DNA of 64,000 nucleotides from Georgfuchsia toluolica (GCF_907163265.1 NZ_CAJQUM010000001.1:2232001-2296000), one strand, 5' to 3'; shown: positions 28,660-39,470, numbered from the stretch's first letter. Program-made: numbers and translations. The notes: a model not told the origin generated them from the letters alone.

Positions 28660-29374
28660 GGCAAGGTGCACGACGTCAACATTCTCGATATGATCCATTG
28701 GCCTGCCGGCGCCATTGTGGTTGTCGACCGCGGCTATCTCGATTTCATCAGACTGCAATCGTTGCACCAACGCCATGTCTTCTTCTTTGTTCGTGCCAAA
28801 GGCAATACGCGTTACACCCGGGTCGCCTCGTGCGAGGCCGACAAATCGACAGGTCTGCGCAGCGACCAAAGTATCTTGCTCATTACTCCCAAATCGAAGC
28901 TCGCCTATCCAGATCACTTGCGCCGCGTTTCCTATCGGGATCCCGAAACAGACAAGTTCCTCCTGTTCTTCACCAATCGATCCGATCTGCCAGCACTCAC
29001 CATTGCCGAGATCTACCGCAATCGATGATCGGTAGAGACCTTCTTCAAGTGGATCAAACAAAACTTGCCGATCAAACATTTCTTCGGCAACCCCATTAAC
29101 GCCGTCAAGTCACAGATTTGTGATCGCCGTCAGCGTCTATCTTATTGTCATCATCGCCCGCAAACACTTGAATCTGCTGGTATCTCCACAGCTTTTGCTC
29201 AATATTATCGGGGTCAACTTGTTTGAAAAAACTCAAATCGATAAGCTCGTGTTTGATGCTCTACTGGACTTCTCAGGCAAGCCCATCGATAAACAAATGA
29301 TTTTTCATGAAATCAATCGGACACATGTGAATGTAAATATTAAGAAAAATATCTTCACTACAATTAAGCTTTAA
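28660..29374 (+). pseudogene. IS4-type DDE transposase remnant
   Basis: Lacks its N-terminal half. It begins at GKVHDVNILD and continues IVVVDRGYLDF, with a catalytic Asp, then ends IAEIYRNR at a TGA (29026) where the family has Trp. Translation past that stop gives SVETFFKWIKQNLPIKHFFG, the usual IS4-group DDE region with its Glu. A one-base insertion near 29120 (TGTG for TGG) shifts the rest, IAVSVYLIVIIARKHLNL, into another frame ending at 29374. Three lesions in all, so it is dead. 29375-29557 contains a half repeat (GCTGGATTCCTGC) and no gene. Confidence 0.8.
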
Positions 29375-29557
29375 CGCTATGACGATTAAAGGAAGCATGT
29401 TGGAATTAAATTCCACAAGCGTACTTGTGTGGCATTATCATCACCATAGCATGGATAAGCCCCTCTGCGCTGCCGAGCGAGGAGGGTTCGCTGCGGCGAG
29501 TCCCGACAAGGCTTGAAAGACGCTGGATTCCTGCTTGCGCGGCAAATCAGGGCCTGT

Positions 29558-31378
<1,821 letters not shown>

Positions 31379-31406
31379 GGTGTTGTTGCCCTGTCGGACC
31401 CGGATA

Positions 31407-31784
31407 TCAAACACGCTTTCGAATCAAGACCACGCCTGGCAACTTCTCGAAATGCACGTCGCAGGTCAGTACATCGGCACCGTGTTCCAATGCCGTGGCA
31501 TACACCACCGCATCGGCGGTCGCCAGCTTGTACTGGCGATGCAGGTCGGCCGCGGTCAGCGCAATACGGGTATCCAGCGGTGCCACGACACATTTTTGCG
31601 TAAAAGCGATTACCTGATCCGCCTGATCTTCACCGACTTCCCGTGCCAGCCACTTCGCCAGTTCCAACTGGACGATGGTCGGTACAATGCAATGTTCCTT
31701 GTCTGGAAACTCTTTCAGCAGCGTCTTCTTCAACGGCCCGCCGATCAGCCATTCGATCCAGGCCGAGGTATCGACGACACGCAT
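31407..31784 (-). CDS. VapC-type PIN ribonuclease toxin
   Basis: 125 residues, PIN domain. Acidic residues of the active site are in [11 protein letters not shown], the central Glu in VQLELAKWL, and the final pair in [12 protein letters not shown] and LTCDVHF. VapC toxins cut RNA, often initiator tRNA or a rRNA loop. ATG 31784 overlaps the antitoxin stop (TGATG), the usual coupling. The antitoxin gene directly upstream makes the toxin call secure; the target is unknown. Confidence 0.9.
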   Translation of the reverse strand: MRVVDTSAWIEWLIGGPLKKTLLKEFPDKEHCIVPTIVQLELAKWLAREVGEDQADQVIAFTQKCVVAPLDTRIALTAADLHRQYKLATADAVVYATALEHGADVLTCDVHFEKLPGVVLIRKRV

Positions 31785-31996
31785 CAATAGCGATCCTTGC
31801 GGTCCCGATAGCCCGTGGCTTTGGCGCCTTTGGCAATCCCGGCAAGCTGCTTCAGTTCAGGCACCGGCATGACCAGAACGCCATTGCCCTTGGGAATGAA
31901 AACAAACTCCTGACCCGCTTTCCAGTGCTGTTCCTCGCGGACAGCCTTGGGGATGGAGATTTGATATTTGCTGGATAGCGTTGCAATGGCGGCCAT
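31784..31996 (-). CDS. VapB-type AbrB-fold antitoxin
   Basis: 70 residues. SpoVT/AbrB swapped-hairpin domain: ATLSSKYQISIPKAVREEQHWKAGQEF is the typical DNA-binding half, followed by a short basic tail that should wrap the toxin. Such antitoxins repress their own operon. GAGGTAGGAAA before the ATG is a good ribosome site. An operator is expected in 31997-32040, where no clean dyad is visible. Confidence 0.88.
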   Translation of the reverse strand: MAAIATLSSKYQISIPKAVREEQHWKAGQEFVFIPKGNGVLVMPVPELKQLAGIAKGAKATGYRDRKDRY

Positions 31997-32102
31997 TTTC
32001 CTACCTCAATCTGAACGATGTGGATTTGGTAAGAGTATAGCGCCGGCCGGCATTTCGAGCCAGCACGATAAGGCAGCGTCGCCGCGGCAGAGCCGGAAAT
32101 CT

Positions 32103-33692
32103 TTAGGCGAAGAAGTACAAGCCGAGAGCGGTCAAACCCATGACGAATATCGCGGCCAGAAACCAGCCTTGACGCCGCTGCGCCTGCCGCAGAAGACGCA
32201 GTTCCTCGCGCAGCGCACTGTCATCGCGCGGTTGCAGCGATTGGTGCGCCAGGCGGGGCAACTGGGGCAGAATCTTCGCCCAGCGCGGCACCTCCTTTTT
32301 CAGGCTGGTGGCCAAGCCGCGCAAGCCGAGTTCCTCACTCATCCAGCGTTCGAGGAAGGGCTTCGCCGTCTTCCACAGGTCGAGCTCGGGGTCGAGCTGG
32401 CGGCCCAGCCCTTCGATATTCAGCAGAGTCTTTTGCAGCAGCACCAATTGCGGCTGGACATCGACATTGAAGCGGCGCGAAGTCTGGAACAGGCGCAGCA
32501 GCACGCGGCCAAAGGAAATTTCCTTCAATGGCTTGTCGAATATCGGTTCGCATACCGAGCGGATCGCCGATTCGAACTCGTCGATGCGCGTATCGGCCGG
32601 TGCCCAGCCGGATTCGACATGGGATTCGGCGACGTCCTTGTAATCACGCTTGAAGAAGGCGAGAAAGTTCCGCGCCAGATAGCTCTTGTCGCTGTCGGTG
32701 AGCGTGCCGACGATGCCGAAGTCGAGCGCGATGTATTTGCCGCGATTGGCTGCGTCCGTCGCGACGAAAATGTTGCCGGGGTGCATGTCGGCGTGGAAGA
32801 AGCCGTCGCGGAATACCTGGGTGAAAAAAATCTCCACCCCGGCGCGCGCCAGCGCCGGAATGTCGACGCCCTGGCGGATCAGTTCGTCCTTCTGCGAAAT
32901 CGGCGTGCCATGCATGCGCTCCATCACCATCACCGAGGTGGAGCAAAAATCCCAATGTACTTCGGGGACCAGCAGCAGGGGCGACCCGGCAAAGTTCCTG
33001 CGCAGTAGGGAACAATTGGCCGCTTCGCGCATCAGGTCGAGTTCGTCGTGCAGATATTTGTCGAATTCCGCCACCACTTCGCGCGGCTTGAGGCGGCGCG
33101 CCTCCGGCCAGAGCCTTTCCAGCAGTTCGGCGCCGGTCCGCATCAGCGCCAAATCGTGTTCGATCACGTTCACGATGCCGGGGCGCAGTATTTTTACCGC
33201 CACTTCGCGGCCGTCGAACAAGGTCGCCATATAGACTTGCGCGACCGACGCTGAAGCCACCGTTTCCTGATCGAAAGTGGCAAATACTTCAGCCAGCGGC
33301 TTGCCGTAAACGCGCTCCAGTTCGGCGATGGCCTGCGGGGTGGGGAAAGGCGGCACCTGATCCTGCAACTTTGCCAGTTCGTCGGCGATATCCGGCGGCA
33401 ACAGGTCGCGCCGCGTCGATAGCACCTGGCCGAACTTGACGAAAATCGGCCCCAGCGTTTCCAGTGCCTCACGCAGGCGTTCGCCGCGCGGGGCCGAGAG
33501 ATTGCGCCAGAACAGCAAGCCGCGCACCACGCGCTTCCCCCAGCTCAAGGGAACAAACGGCGAGGCAAACTCGGGCACCATCTGGTCGAGTCCGTAGCCC
33601 AGGCCGATGCGAACGATTTTGGCGAAACGAAAGAGACGCAGCAAGGCAATAAATCCTAATAGCGCAGGAGCCGGGACTTTACCCGCTTTCAT
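32103..33692 (-). CDS. ubiB: UbiB, atypical kinase of ubiquinone synthesis
   Basis: About 529 residues from ATG 33692. ABC1/UbiB family: KxGQ motif in [20 protein letters not shown]-rich loop [18 protein letters not shown], the catalytic DMHPGNIF and DFG-like LDFGIVG, and two membrane helices at the C-terminus ([20 protein letters not shown]). UbiB has ATPase activity and supports lipid-soluble ubiquinone intermediates. Start is uncertain: GTG 33755 and TTG 33644 (with AGGA upstream, giving a start like other UbiB proteins) are alternatives. Divergent from argS with a shared control region. Confidence 0.9.
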   Translation of the reverse strand: MKAGKVPAPALLGFIALLRLFRFAKIVRIGLGYGLDQMVPEFASPFVPLSWGKRVVRGLLFWRNLSAPRGERLREALETLGPIFVKFGQVLSTRRDLLPPDIADELAKLQDQVPPFPTPQAIAELERVYGKPLAEVFATFDQETVASASVAQVYMATLFDGREVAVKILRPGIVNVIEHDLALMRTGAELLERLWPEARRLKPREVVAEFDKYLHDELDLMREAANCSLLRRNFAGSPLLLVPEVHWDFCSTSVMVMERMHGTPISQKDELIRQGVDIPALARAGVEIFFTQVFRDGFFHADMHPGNIFVATDAANRGKYIALDFGIVGTLTDSDKSYLARNFLAFFKRDYKDVAESHVESGWAPADTRIDEFESAIRSVCEPIFDKPLKEISFGRVLLRLFQTSRRFNVDVQPQLVLLQKTLLNIEGLGRQLDPELDLWKTAKPFLERWMSEELGLRGLATSLKKEVPRWAKILPQLPRLAHQSLQPRDDSALREELRLLRQAQRRQGWFLAAIFVMGLTALGLYFFA

Positions 33693-33721
33693 GACGTGGC
33701 GAAAGGCTGGGCCGCTATAAT
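33692..33721 (+). promoter_or_regulatory. Sigma-70 promoter of argS
   Basis: Perfect -10 TATAAT at 33716-33721 with TGACGT at 33692-33697, 18 bases upstream. The predicted start is near 33728, about 54 bases before the argS ATG. The -35 touches the preferred ubiB start codon on the other strand, so either the two genes share control or ubiB starts further inside. Confidence 0.6.
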
Positions 33722-33781
33722 GCGGCCTTCGCCAAGGGTTACTGCTGACAGACACCCTGATTCGTCACTGCCTTGCACCCC

Positions 33782-35539
33782 ATGCCTGCCAACTCTCCTA
33801 CCGACCTCAAAGCGCACATTGCGCAACTGCTGCACACTGCACTCTCCGGTGTGGCGCCCACTGCTGCTGCGACTGAAATCCTGATCGAGCGCCCCAAGCA
33901 GGCCAGCCATGGCGATTTCGCCAGCAACCTGGCCATGCAGCTCGCCCGCGCTCTGCGGGCCAATCCGCGCGAGATCGCGCAAAAGCTGCTCGCCGCGCTG
34001 CCGGTATCGCTACTGATCGAGAAGGCCGAGATTGCCGGTGCGGGCTTCATCAACTTCACGCTCTCGCATGCGGCGCGCACCGCAGTGATCGCCGAAGTGC
34101 TGGCGCAAGGCGCGGATTTCGGCCGTATCAAGCTGGGTTCGGGATGCAAAGTGCAAGTGGAATTCGTCTCGGCCAACCCCACCGGCCCGCTGCATGTCGG
34201 CCATGGCCGCGGCGCGGCCTATGGCGCCAGCCTCGCCGCCGTACTCGACTTCGCCGGTTATGCGGTGACGCGCGAGTACTACGTCAATGACGCAGGGCGG
34301 CAGATGGATATCCTCGCCGTGTCGACCTGGCTGCGCTATCTCGAACTGCACGACATCACGATTCCCTTCCCGCCCAATGCCTATCAGGGCGATTATGTGA
34401 GAAGCATGGCGCTCGGTATCAAGCAGGAGGACGGCGCCAGGCATGTGCGTGCCACCGAGGCGGTGCTCTCCGATGTGCCGTCCATCGAGAGCGATATCGA
34501 AGAGCGCCTCGACGGTCTTATCGCCGCCGGCAAGCGCCTGCTCGGCACGGGCTGGCAGCGCATCCATCAGTACGCGCTGAATGAACAACTGGAAGACTGC
34601 AAGCAGGATCTGGCTGCCTTCGGCGTCAACTTCGAGGTCTGGTATTCAGAGAATTCTCTGTACACCTCTGGCGCCGTGCAGCGCATCGTCGAGCGTCTCG
34701 AACAGCAGGGTCACATTTACGTCAAGGAAGGCGCCAAGTGGTTCCGCTCCACCGCCTTCGGCGATGAAAAGGATCGCGTCGTGCAGCGCGACAACGGTCT
34801 CTACACCTACTTTGCTTCGGACATCGCCTACCATCTGGAAAAATTCGAGCGCGGCTTCGACAAGGTGATCGACATCTGGGGTGCCGACCACCACGGTTAC
34901 ATCCCGCGCGTGAAGGGCGCCTTGACGGCGCTCGGCCTCGATGCCAACAAGCTCGACGTGACGCTGGTGCAGTTCGTCAGCCTCTACCGCAATGGCGAGA
35001 AGGCTTCGATGTCGACACGCGCCGGCGAGTACGTCACCCTGCGCGCCTTGCGCGAGGAAGTCGGCAACGACGCCTGCCGTTTCTTCTACATGCTGCGCAA
35101 ATCCGATCTTGCGCTTGATTTCGATCTCGACCTCGCCACCTCGCAGTCGAACGACAATCCGGTGTACTACGTGCAGTACGCCCACGCCCGCATCTGCTCG
35201 GTGCTGGTGCAAGCGAAGGCAGGGTTGGCAACGGCGGTGGCCGAACTGGCGCATGCCAACCCGGCATTGCTGACTCATCCGCTCGAATTGGCGTTATGCG
35301 CACAGTTGCGCGAATTCCCCGCGGTCATCGAAGCCGCCGCGCGCGACTATGCGCCGCATGGCGTCGCTTTCTATCTCAGAGAACTGGCGGCCGGCTTCCA
35401 TGGCTGGTATAACGCGGAACGTCTGCTGGTCGAAAATGTCTCGCTTCAGCGGTCCCGTCTTGCTCTGGCACAGGCGGTAAAACAGACGCTGGCAAACGGC
35501 TTGAAACTTCTTGGCGTATCGGCACCGGAGTCAATGTAA
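33782..35539 (+). CDS. argS: Arginyl-tRNA synthetase
   Basis: 585 residues. Class I synthetase with the HIGH-type motif NPTGPLHVGHGRG, an N-terminal additional domain (residues 1-110) and a DALR anticodon-binding domain. The KMSKS loop is in the relaxed form (KASMSTR) found in ArgRS. ATG 33782 is chosen over an upstream TTG. The stop overlaps the next start (TAATG). Confidence 0.97.
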   Translation: MPANSPTDLKAHIAQLLHTALSGVAPTAAATEILIERPKQASHGDFASNLAMQLARALRANPREIAQKLLAALPVSLLIEKAEIAGAGFINFTLSHAARTAVIAEVLAQGADFGRIKLGSGCKVQVEFVSANPTGPLHVGHGRGAAYGASLAAVLDFAGYAVTREYYVNDAGRQMDILAVSTWLRYLELHDITIPFPPNAYQGDYVRSMALGIKQEDGARHVRATEAVLSDVPSIESDIEERLDGLIAAGKRLLGTGWQRIHQYALNEQLEDCKQDLAAFGVNFEVWYSENSLYTSGAVQRIVERLEQQGHIYVKEGAKWFRSTAFGDEKDRVVQRDNGLYTYFASDIAYHLEKFERGFDKVIDIWGADHHGYIPRVKGALTALGLDANKLDVTLVQFVSLYRNGEKASMSTRAGEYVTLRALREEVGNDACRFFYMLRKSDLALDFDLDLATSQSNDNPVYYVQYAHARICSVLVQAKAGLATAVAELAHANPALLTHPLELALCAQLREFPAVIEAAARDYAPHGVAFYLRELAAGFHGWYNAERLLVENVSLQRSRLALAQAVKQTLANGLKLLGVSAPESM

Positions 35540-36171
35540 TGAACAATGCATCAGGCAGGCATGGCGCAGGTGGGGGCAGCAAATTACTGCTGGGCGGTTT
35601 CATCGGCCTCGTCATCGGCGTATTGATCGCCTTCGGCGTCGTGCTCTACCTTAACAAGGCGCCGTTGCCCTTTCAGGAAAAAAATGGCCGGCCGGAGCAG
35701 GACCAGACCGTTCGCAAGGGACAGGAAGCGCTACCTCTGCCGGGCAAGCCCGGCGATGCCCCGGTCGAAAAACCGCGCTTCGAGTTCTACAAGATCCTGC
35801 CCGGCACGCAGGAAGCGGCGCCGGGCAACAATGCGACAAATCCGCCGCCGGTCGATGACCAGACATCGGGCCAGGCCCAGGTGCCGATGGAACTGTTCTA
35901 TTTGCAGGTCGGCGCTTTCCAGAAAGCCACCGATGCCGACAACCTCAAGGCCAAGCTGGCGTTGATCGGTGTCGAGGCCAGCGTGCAGGATGTTGCCGTG
36001 CCGGACAAGGGCACGCTGCATCGCGTGCGTACCGGTCCCTATGCCACGCCTAACGAAATGAATCAGGTACGCACGCTGATGGCGCAGAACGGCGTGCAGG
36101 CCACACTGATCAAAGTGAAGGAAGCCGGCACCCCGGCACCGTCCACCGAATCCAAGCCGGGCAAACCCTAG
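35539..36171 (+). CDS. SPOR-domain membrane protein (FtsN-like)
   Basis: 210 residues: short cytoplasmic tail, one membrane helix (residues 16-42), a proline-rich periplasmic linker and a C-terminal SPOR domain (FYLQVGAFQKATDADNLKAKLALIGV ... HRVRTGPYATPNEM). SPOR domains bind denuded peptidoglycan at division sites. The order argS-SPOR-dsbA is frequent in betaproteobacteria and the gene is often labelled FtsN-like. Start overlaps the argS stop. Confidence 0.85.
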   Translation: MNNASGRHGAGGGSKLLLGGFIGLVIGVLIAFGVVLYLNKAPLPFQEKNGRPEQDQTVRKGQEALPLPGKPGDAPVEKPRFEFYKILPGTQEAAPGNNATNPPPVDDQTSGQAQVPMELFYLQVGAFQKATDADNLKAKLALIGVEASVQDVAVPDKGTLHRVRTGPYATPNEMNQVRTLMAQNGVQATLIKVKEAGTPAPSTESKPGKP

Positions 36172-36183
36172 GAGAATGAACTC

Positions 36184-36819
36184 ATGCGTATCGTGAAAAC
36201 CTTGTTCGCCATTATCGGTTTTCTTGTTTTTCTGGCCGCCGCCAATGCCGCACCCCTGCAGAAAGGCGAGCACTACGATCTCCTCAGCCCGCCGCAACCG
36301 ACCGATGTGGCGCCGGGCAAGATCGAAGTCCTCGAATTCTTCTCCTACACCTGCCCGCACTGCTATCACCTGGAACCGTCCATCAATCCCTGGATCAAGA
36401 AGCTGCCCAAGGACGTGGGCTTCATTCACGTACCGTTTGCGGGCGGCCAGTGGGCGCCCTCCGCCAAACTGTTCTACACGCTCGACGTGATGGAAGTTGA
36501 AGACAAGCTGCGCGGCGACGTCTTCGCATCTATTCACGGCGACAAGTCGCTCAACGCAAGCAATGACACTGCAATCCAGGCTTGGGCGGCGAAGAAAGGG
36601 CTCGACGCGAAGAAGTTCAGCGACATCTACAAGTCCTTCGCCATCCAGGCCAAGGTACAGCGCGCCCTGCAGCTCGCGGCCTCGCACAAGATCGAGGGCG
36701 TGCCGACCATTGTGGTCGACGGCCGCTACGTCGTGCTGAAGAACACCATCCAGAGCTATGACGATCTGCTCGCGCTGACCGATCAGATCATCGACATGGC
36801 TCGCGCCAACAAAAAATAG
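36184..36819 (+). CDS. dsbA: Thiol:disulfide interchange protein DsbA
   Basis: 211 residues with signal peptide (LAAANA). Thioredoxin fold with active site CPHC (57-60) and the cis-Pro loop EGVPTIVVDG. It introduces disulfides into periplasmic proteins, which would include the cysteine-containing pilins encoded in this window (inference). AGGAG lies nine bases before the ATG. Twelve bases after the SPOR gene. Confidence 0.95.
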   Translation: MRIVKTLFAIIGFLVFLAAANAAPLQKGEHYDLLSPPQPTDVAPGKIEVLEFFSYTCPHCYHLEPSINPWIKKLPKDVGFIHVPFAGGQWAPSAKLFYTLDVMEVEDKLRGDVFASIHGDKSLNASNDTAIQAWAAKKGLDAKKFSDIYKSFAIQAKVQRALQLAASHKIEGVPTIVVDGRYVVLKNTIQSYDDLLALTDQIIDMARANKK

Positions 36820-36828
36820 CCGGCGCTG

Positions 36829-37590
36829 ATGCGCGTTTTCATCACCGGTGCCTCATCGGGAATCGGTGCGGCGCTGGCGCGCGCTTATGCGGCGCGCGGC
36901 GCCACGCTGGCATTGGCCGCACGGCGTGAAGGCGCGTTGCGCGAGCTGGCGGCAACCCTGCCGGTACAAAGCTTCATCTACCCGCTCGATGTCGCCAATG
37001 CCGAGGCTTTGCAGGCCGCCGCGAACGATTTCATCTCCCGCGCCGGCTTGCCCGATATCGTGATCGCCAACGCCGGCGTCTCGGCCGGTACGCTGACCGA
37101 AAAAAGCGGCGATCTCAAGGCCTTCGAGCGCATCTTCGCCACTAATGTCATGGGCATGGTCAACACCTTCGCGCCGTTCGCCGCCGCCATGCGTCAGCGC
37201 GGCGGCGGCTGGCTGGTGGGCATCGCCTCGGTAGCGGGTGTGCGCGGTCTGCCCGGCGCGGGAGCCTATTCGGCATCGAAGGCGGCGGCTTTTGCCTATC
37301 TGGAATCTTTGCGCGTCGAAATGCGTGATAGTGGTGTCAAGGTCGTCACCATCGCGCCGGGCTATATCGCAACGCCGATGACGGCGGCCAACGATTACCC
37401 GATGCCTTTTTTACTCGATGCCGACGCAGCAGCGCGCTGCATGCTGCGCGCCATCGACCGGGGTGCCCGCCGCGCCGTGATGCCGTGGCAGATGGGCGTT
37501 GTCGCCACCCTGATGCGCCTGCTGCCGGATGCGATCTACGACCGGCTCGCCGCGCGCGCGGGGCGCAAACCTAGAGGGCTACGACTCTAA
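36829..37590 (+). CDS. Short-chain dehydrogenase/reductase
   Basis: 253 residues, classical SDR. TGASSGIG cofactor loop at residues 6-13, NAG (around 81-83), catalytic Ser in GIASVAG and YSASK. The absence of an acidic residue after the second strand and the Arg-rich ARR suggest NADP preference. Substrate unknown. It follows dsbA by nine bases. Confidence 0.85.
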   Translation: MRVFITGASSGIGAALARAYAARGATLALAARREGALRELAATLPVQSFIYPLDVANAEALQAAANDFISRAGLPDIVIANAGVSAGTLTEKSGDLKAFERIFATNVMGMVNTFAPFAAAMRQRGGGWLVGIASVAGVRGLPGAGAYSASKAAAFAYLESLRVEMRDSGVKVVTIAPGYIATPMTAANDYPMPFLLDADAAARCMLRAIDRGARRAVMPWQMGVVATLMRLLPDAIYDRLAARAGRKPRGLRL

Positions 37591-37616
37591 CGCACATGGT
37601 CGCCAGCACCACCCCT

Positions 37617-37746
37617 GATGGTGATAATGCGCAAAGGCAAATTGAACACACCACCCCCATCCCCGCCCCGAGGCGGGGCTACCAATCAGCTCGCTACGCT
37701 CGATACCACAAGGCACTCCGTCGCCGATTTCTCACGCTAAGCCGGC
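37617..37746 (+). repeat. Dispersed palindromic repeat, copy 2
   Basis: GCGCAAAGGCAAATTGAA head, CCCCGCCCCGAGGCGGGG hairpin, then CTACCAATCAGCTCGCTACG and a tail matching copy 3 up to TCTCACGCTAA. Copy 3 (41185-41313) aligns over nearly the whole length, so the unit is about 130 bases. Part of the 338-base gap between the SDR gene and cytochrome c4. Confidence 0.7.
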
Positions 37747-37780
37747 CAAGCCACCGGGTTTAACCTGAAAACCTCATTTG

Positions 37781-37913
37781 AACCACGGCGACACGGCGGG
37801 CACAGCGGAAGCTCAAAAGCTTGCCAATGGACTTCGTTTCACCCGCTGGGTGAGGCGCCGCATGCTTGCCATGCCTTGTGTTTTCGCCGTGTCGCCGCGT
37901 TCGCCGCGGTGAA
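37781..37913. repeat. Inverted repeat of the ACCACGGCGACACGGCG type
   Basis: ACCACGGCGACACGGCG at 37782-37798 is answered by the complement CGCCGTGTCGCCGCG...CCGCGGTGAA at 37885-37913, with about 85 bases between. Sequences of this ACCACGGAGACACGG kind are dispersed non-coding repeats in many genomes. With the preceding element it fills the gap after the SDR gene; no coding sequence is seen here. Confidence 0.55.
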
Positions 37914-37928
37914 CTGCTTTTTCTAGGT

Positions 37929-38588
37929 TTAATGAAGGCCGGCGATGTAATCGGCCACCGCCTTGATTTCGGCATCCGTCATCTTGATCGCGACAAGTCG
38001 CATCATCTTGTTCGGATCGTTGCTGCGTTCGCCGGAACGGAAGGTCTTCAGTTGTGTTTCGATGTAGTCCGCATGCTGGCCGCCAATGCGCGGATATTGC
38101 GCCGGAACGCCGGCGCCGGCGGGGCCGTGGCAACCGGCACAGGCGGGCAGACCCTTGCTCAGATCGCCGCTGCGATAAAGCTTCTGGCCGAATTCCACGG
38201 TTTCCCCGTTTTTGGCCTGGCCCCCCTTCTGGGTTTGCGAGGCGAACCATGCGGCGACATTGCGCATGTCATCATCCGTGGCGAGCGTCATCACCATGCC
38301 GCCCATCACCGCATTGGGACGTTCGGCGGGCTTGCCATCGACCGACCTGAAATTCTTTAACTGCTTGTAGAGATATTCGGCGCTTTGTCCGGCGAGTTTC
38401 GGATTGGTGGAAATGCTGCTATTGCCATCGGCATTATGACAGGTAGCGCAAACACCGCTGGCAATTTGCTGGCCTTTGACCAGGTCCGCCTTGGGTGTCA
38501 ATTGTGCCGCCTTGGCAGGTTCATTGGCCTGTGCCAACGTGCCCGTGAACAGGATCAACGGCAACAGCAGGAAATGCTTCGACCTCAT
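37929..38588 (-). CDS. Cytochrome c4-type dihaem cytochrome
   Basis: 219 residues with signal peptide (GTLAQA). Two haem sites: CATCH (47-51) and CAGCH (150-154), each followed by a distal Met segment (NAVMGGMVM and NKMMRLVA). The two halves are homologous, as in cytochrome c4, an electron donor to terminal oxidases in the periplasm. AGGAA precedes the ATG. Divergent from engB, the usual arrangement in this class. Confidence 0.92.
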   Translation of the reverse strand: MRSKHFLLLPLILFTGTLAQANEPAKAAQLTPKADLVKGQQIASGVCATCHNADGNSSISTNPKLAGQSAEYLYKQLKNFRSVDGKPAERPNAVMGGMVMTLATDDDMRNVAAWFASQTQKGGQAKNGETVEFGQKLYRSGDLSKGLPACAGCHGPAGAGVPAQYPRIGGQHADYIETQLKTFRSGERSNDPNKMMRLVAIKMTDAEIKAVADYIAGLH

Positions 38589-38709
38589 GGGAGTTCCTCG
38601 CTTTGCAAGTGGGAGAGCGGCTGCGGAGACTTATTATTCTATACTGGCGGCCCTGTTTCCCACGCGCTTGTCTGCTTACAGCGTATTCGCCACATTGGTC
38701 GGCACTTCC

Positions 38710-39315
38710 ATGTCCTTGTTCCGCCATGCAGAGTTCGAAATTTCGGTCGCCAGCCCCGCCGGCCTGCCGCCGCCGTTTGCGCCCGAAATCGCCTTTGCGG
38801 GGCGCTCGAATGCCGGCAAATCCTCGGCCATCAACACCCTGGTCGGTCATACGCGACTGGCCTTCGTGTCGAAGACGCCGGGGCGGACGCAGTTGATCAA
38901 TGTTTTTCGCATGAAGAATGGCGCGGCCCTGGTGGATTTGCCTGGTTACGGCTATGCCGACGTGCCGGAAAAGGTGCGGCGCCAGTGGGGCGAGTTGCTG
39001 GAGAACTATCTGACGCGGCGCCCAAATCTGTCCGGGCTGGTGCTGATCATGGACGCGCGGCGGCCGTTTACTCCGCTGGACCGGCAGATGGTCGGCTGGT
39101 TTGCGCCGACTGGCAAGCCGATCCATTGCCTGTTGACCAAGGCCGACAAGCTGACGCGGCAGGAACAGGCCAAAACCTTGAGCGCCGCAAAAGTAGAGGC
39201 AGCAAGGCTTGGCGACAAGATAACCCTGCAGTTGTTTTCCAGCCTGAAAAAAACAGGAATGGACGAGGCGGAAGCGGCGATTGGTACGTGGCTGGACCAA
39301 AATCCACGAGCGTAG
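38710..39315 (+). CDS. engB: Ribosome-biogenesis GTPase EngB/YsxC
   Basis: 201 residues. P-loop GRSNAGKS (31-38), G2 Thr in TPGRTQ, G3 DLPGYG and G4 TKADKL are all in place. Needed for late assembly of the large ribosomal subunit. ATG 38710 (MSLFRHAEFE) fits family starts; in-frame codons upstream would add unconserved residues. The region just upstream has TATACT as a possible -10. Confidence 0.95.
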   Translation: MSLFRHAEFEISVASPAGLPPPFAPEIAFAGRSNAGKSSAINTLVGHTRLAFVSKTPGRTQLINVFRMKNGAALVDLPGYGYADVPEKVRRQWGELLENYLTRRPNLSGLVLIMDARRPFTPLDRQMVGWFAPTGKPIHCLLTKADKLTRQEQAKTLSAAKVEAARLGDKITLQLFSSLKKTGMDEAEAAIGTWLDQNPRA

Positions 39316-39362
39316 CGAGCCGAGATAAGAGATAAGGAAGGGCTTGTTTTTTGCGCAAGCGC

Positions 39363-39401
39363 AAAAAACAAGCCCCTGGTTAAAAGGGAGGAAACCAGGG
39401 G
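39363..39401 (-). terminator. Intrinsic terminator on the minus strand of the engB-hemB gap
   Basis: Nine-base-pair stem CCCCTGGTT/AACCAGGGG with an 11-base loop, then CTTGTTTTTT on the minus strand. The T run is itself part of a 17-base-pair perfect palindrome at 39340-39375 (GGGCTTGTTTTTTGCGC and complement, two-base centre), which may serve as the engB transcript end on the plus strand. Confidence 0.6.
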
Positions 39402-39470
39402 CAAGGCCTTAACTCTTGATCAAGGCGCCCGCTCAGGGAGGTTAGCGGGAGATGGCGAGAACGTCATCTG
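39363..39470 (-). ncRNA. Candidate small RNA with two CCUCCC loops
   Basis: In the engB-hemB gap the minus strand can form three successive hairpins. First: CCCGCT-AACCTCCCTG-AGCGGG (39449-39428). Second: GCCTT...AAGGC (39426-39406). Third: CCCCTGGTT-TCCTCCCTTTT-AACCAGGGG (39401-39373), followed at once by CTTGTTTTTT, which makes it an intrinsic terminator. The first and third loops both show CCUCCC, complementary to Shine-Dalgarno sequences. No annotated minus-strand gene precedes the terminator, which argues for a short transcript. I cannot find a convincing promoter, so the 5' end is a guess. On the plus strand the same loops read AGGGAGG. Should be compared with the Rfam betaproteobacterial toxic small RNA family. 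Confidence 0.45.

Noticed and set aside
28594-29079. Minus-strand frame opposite the IS4-type remnant
   Set aside because: The plus strand gives clear transposase motifs (DRGYLDF, FFKWIKQNL); the reverse frame is incidental.
38600-38640. TTGCAA...TATTCT promoter for engB
   Set aside because: The spacer is over 20 bases, too long for sigma-70; only a possible -10 (TATACT) remains.
39340-39375. 17-bp perfect palindrome as a classical terminator of engB
   Set aside because: The T run is inside the stem rather than after it, so it is not a textbook terminator on the plus strand. It is kept only as a possible structure; the minus-strand terminator next to it is better supported.
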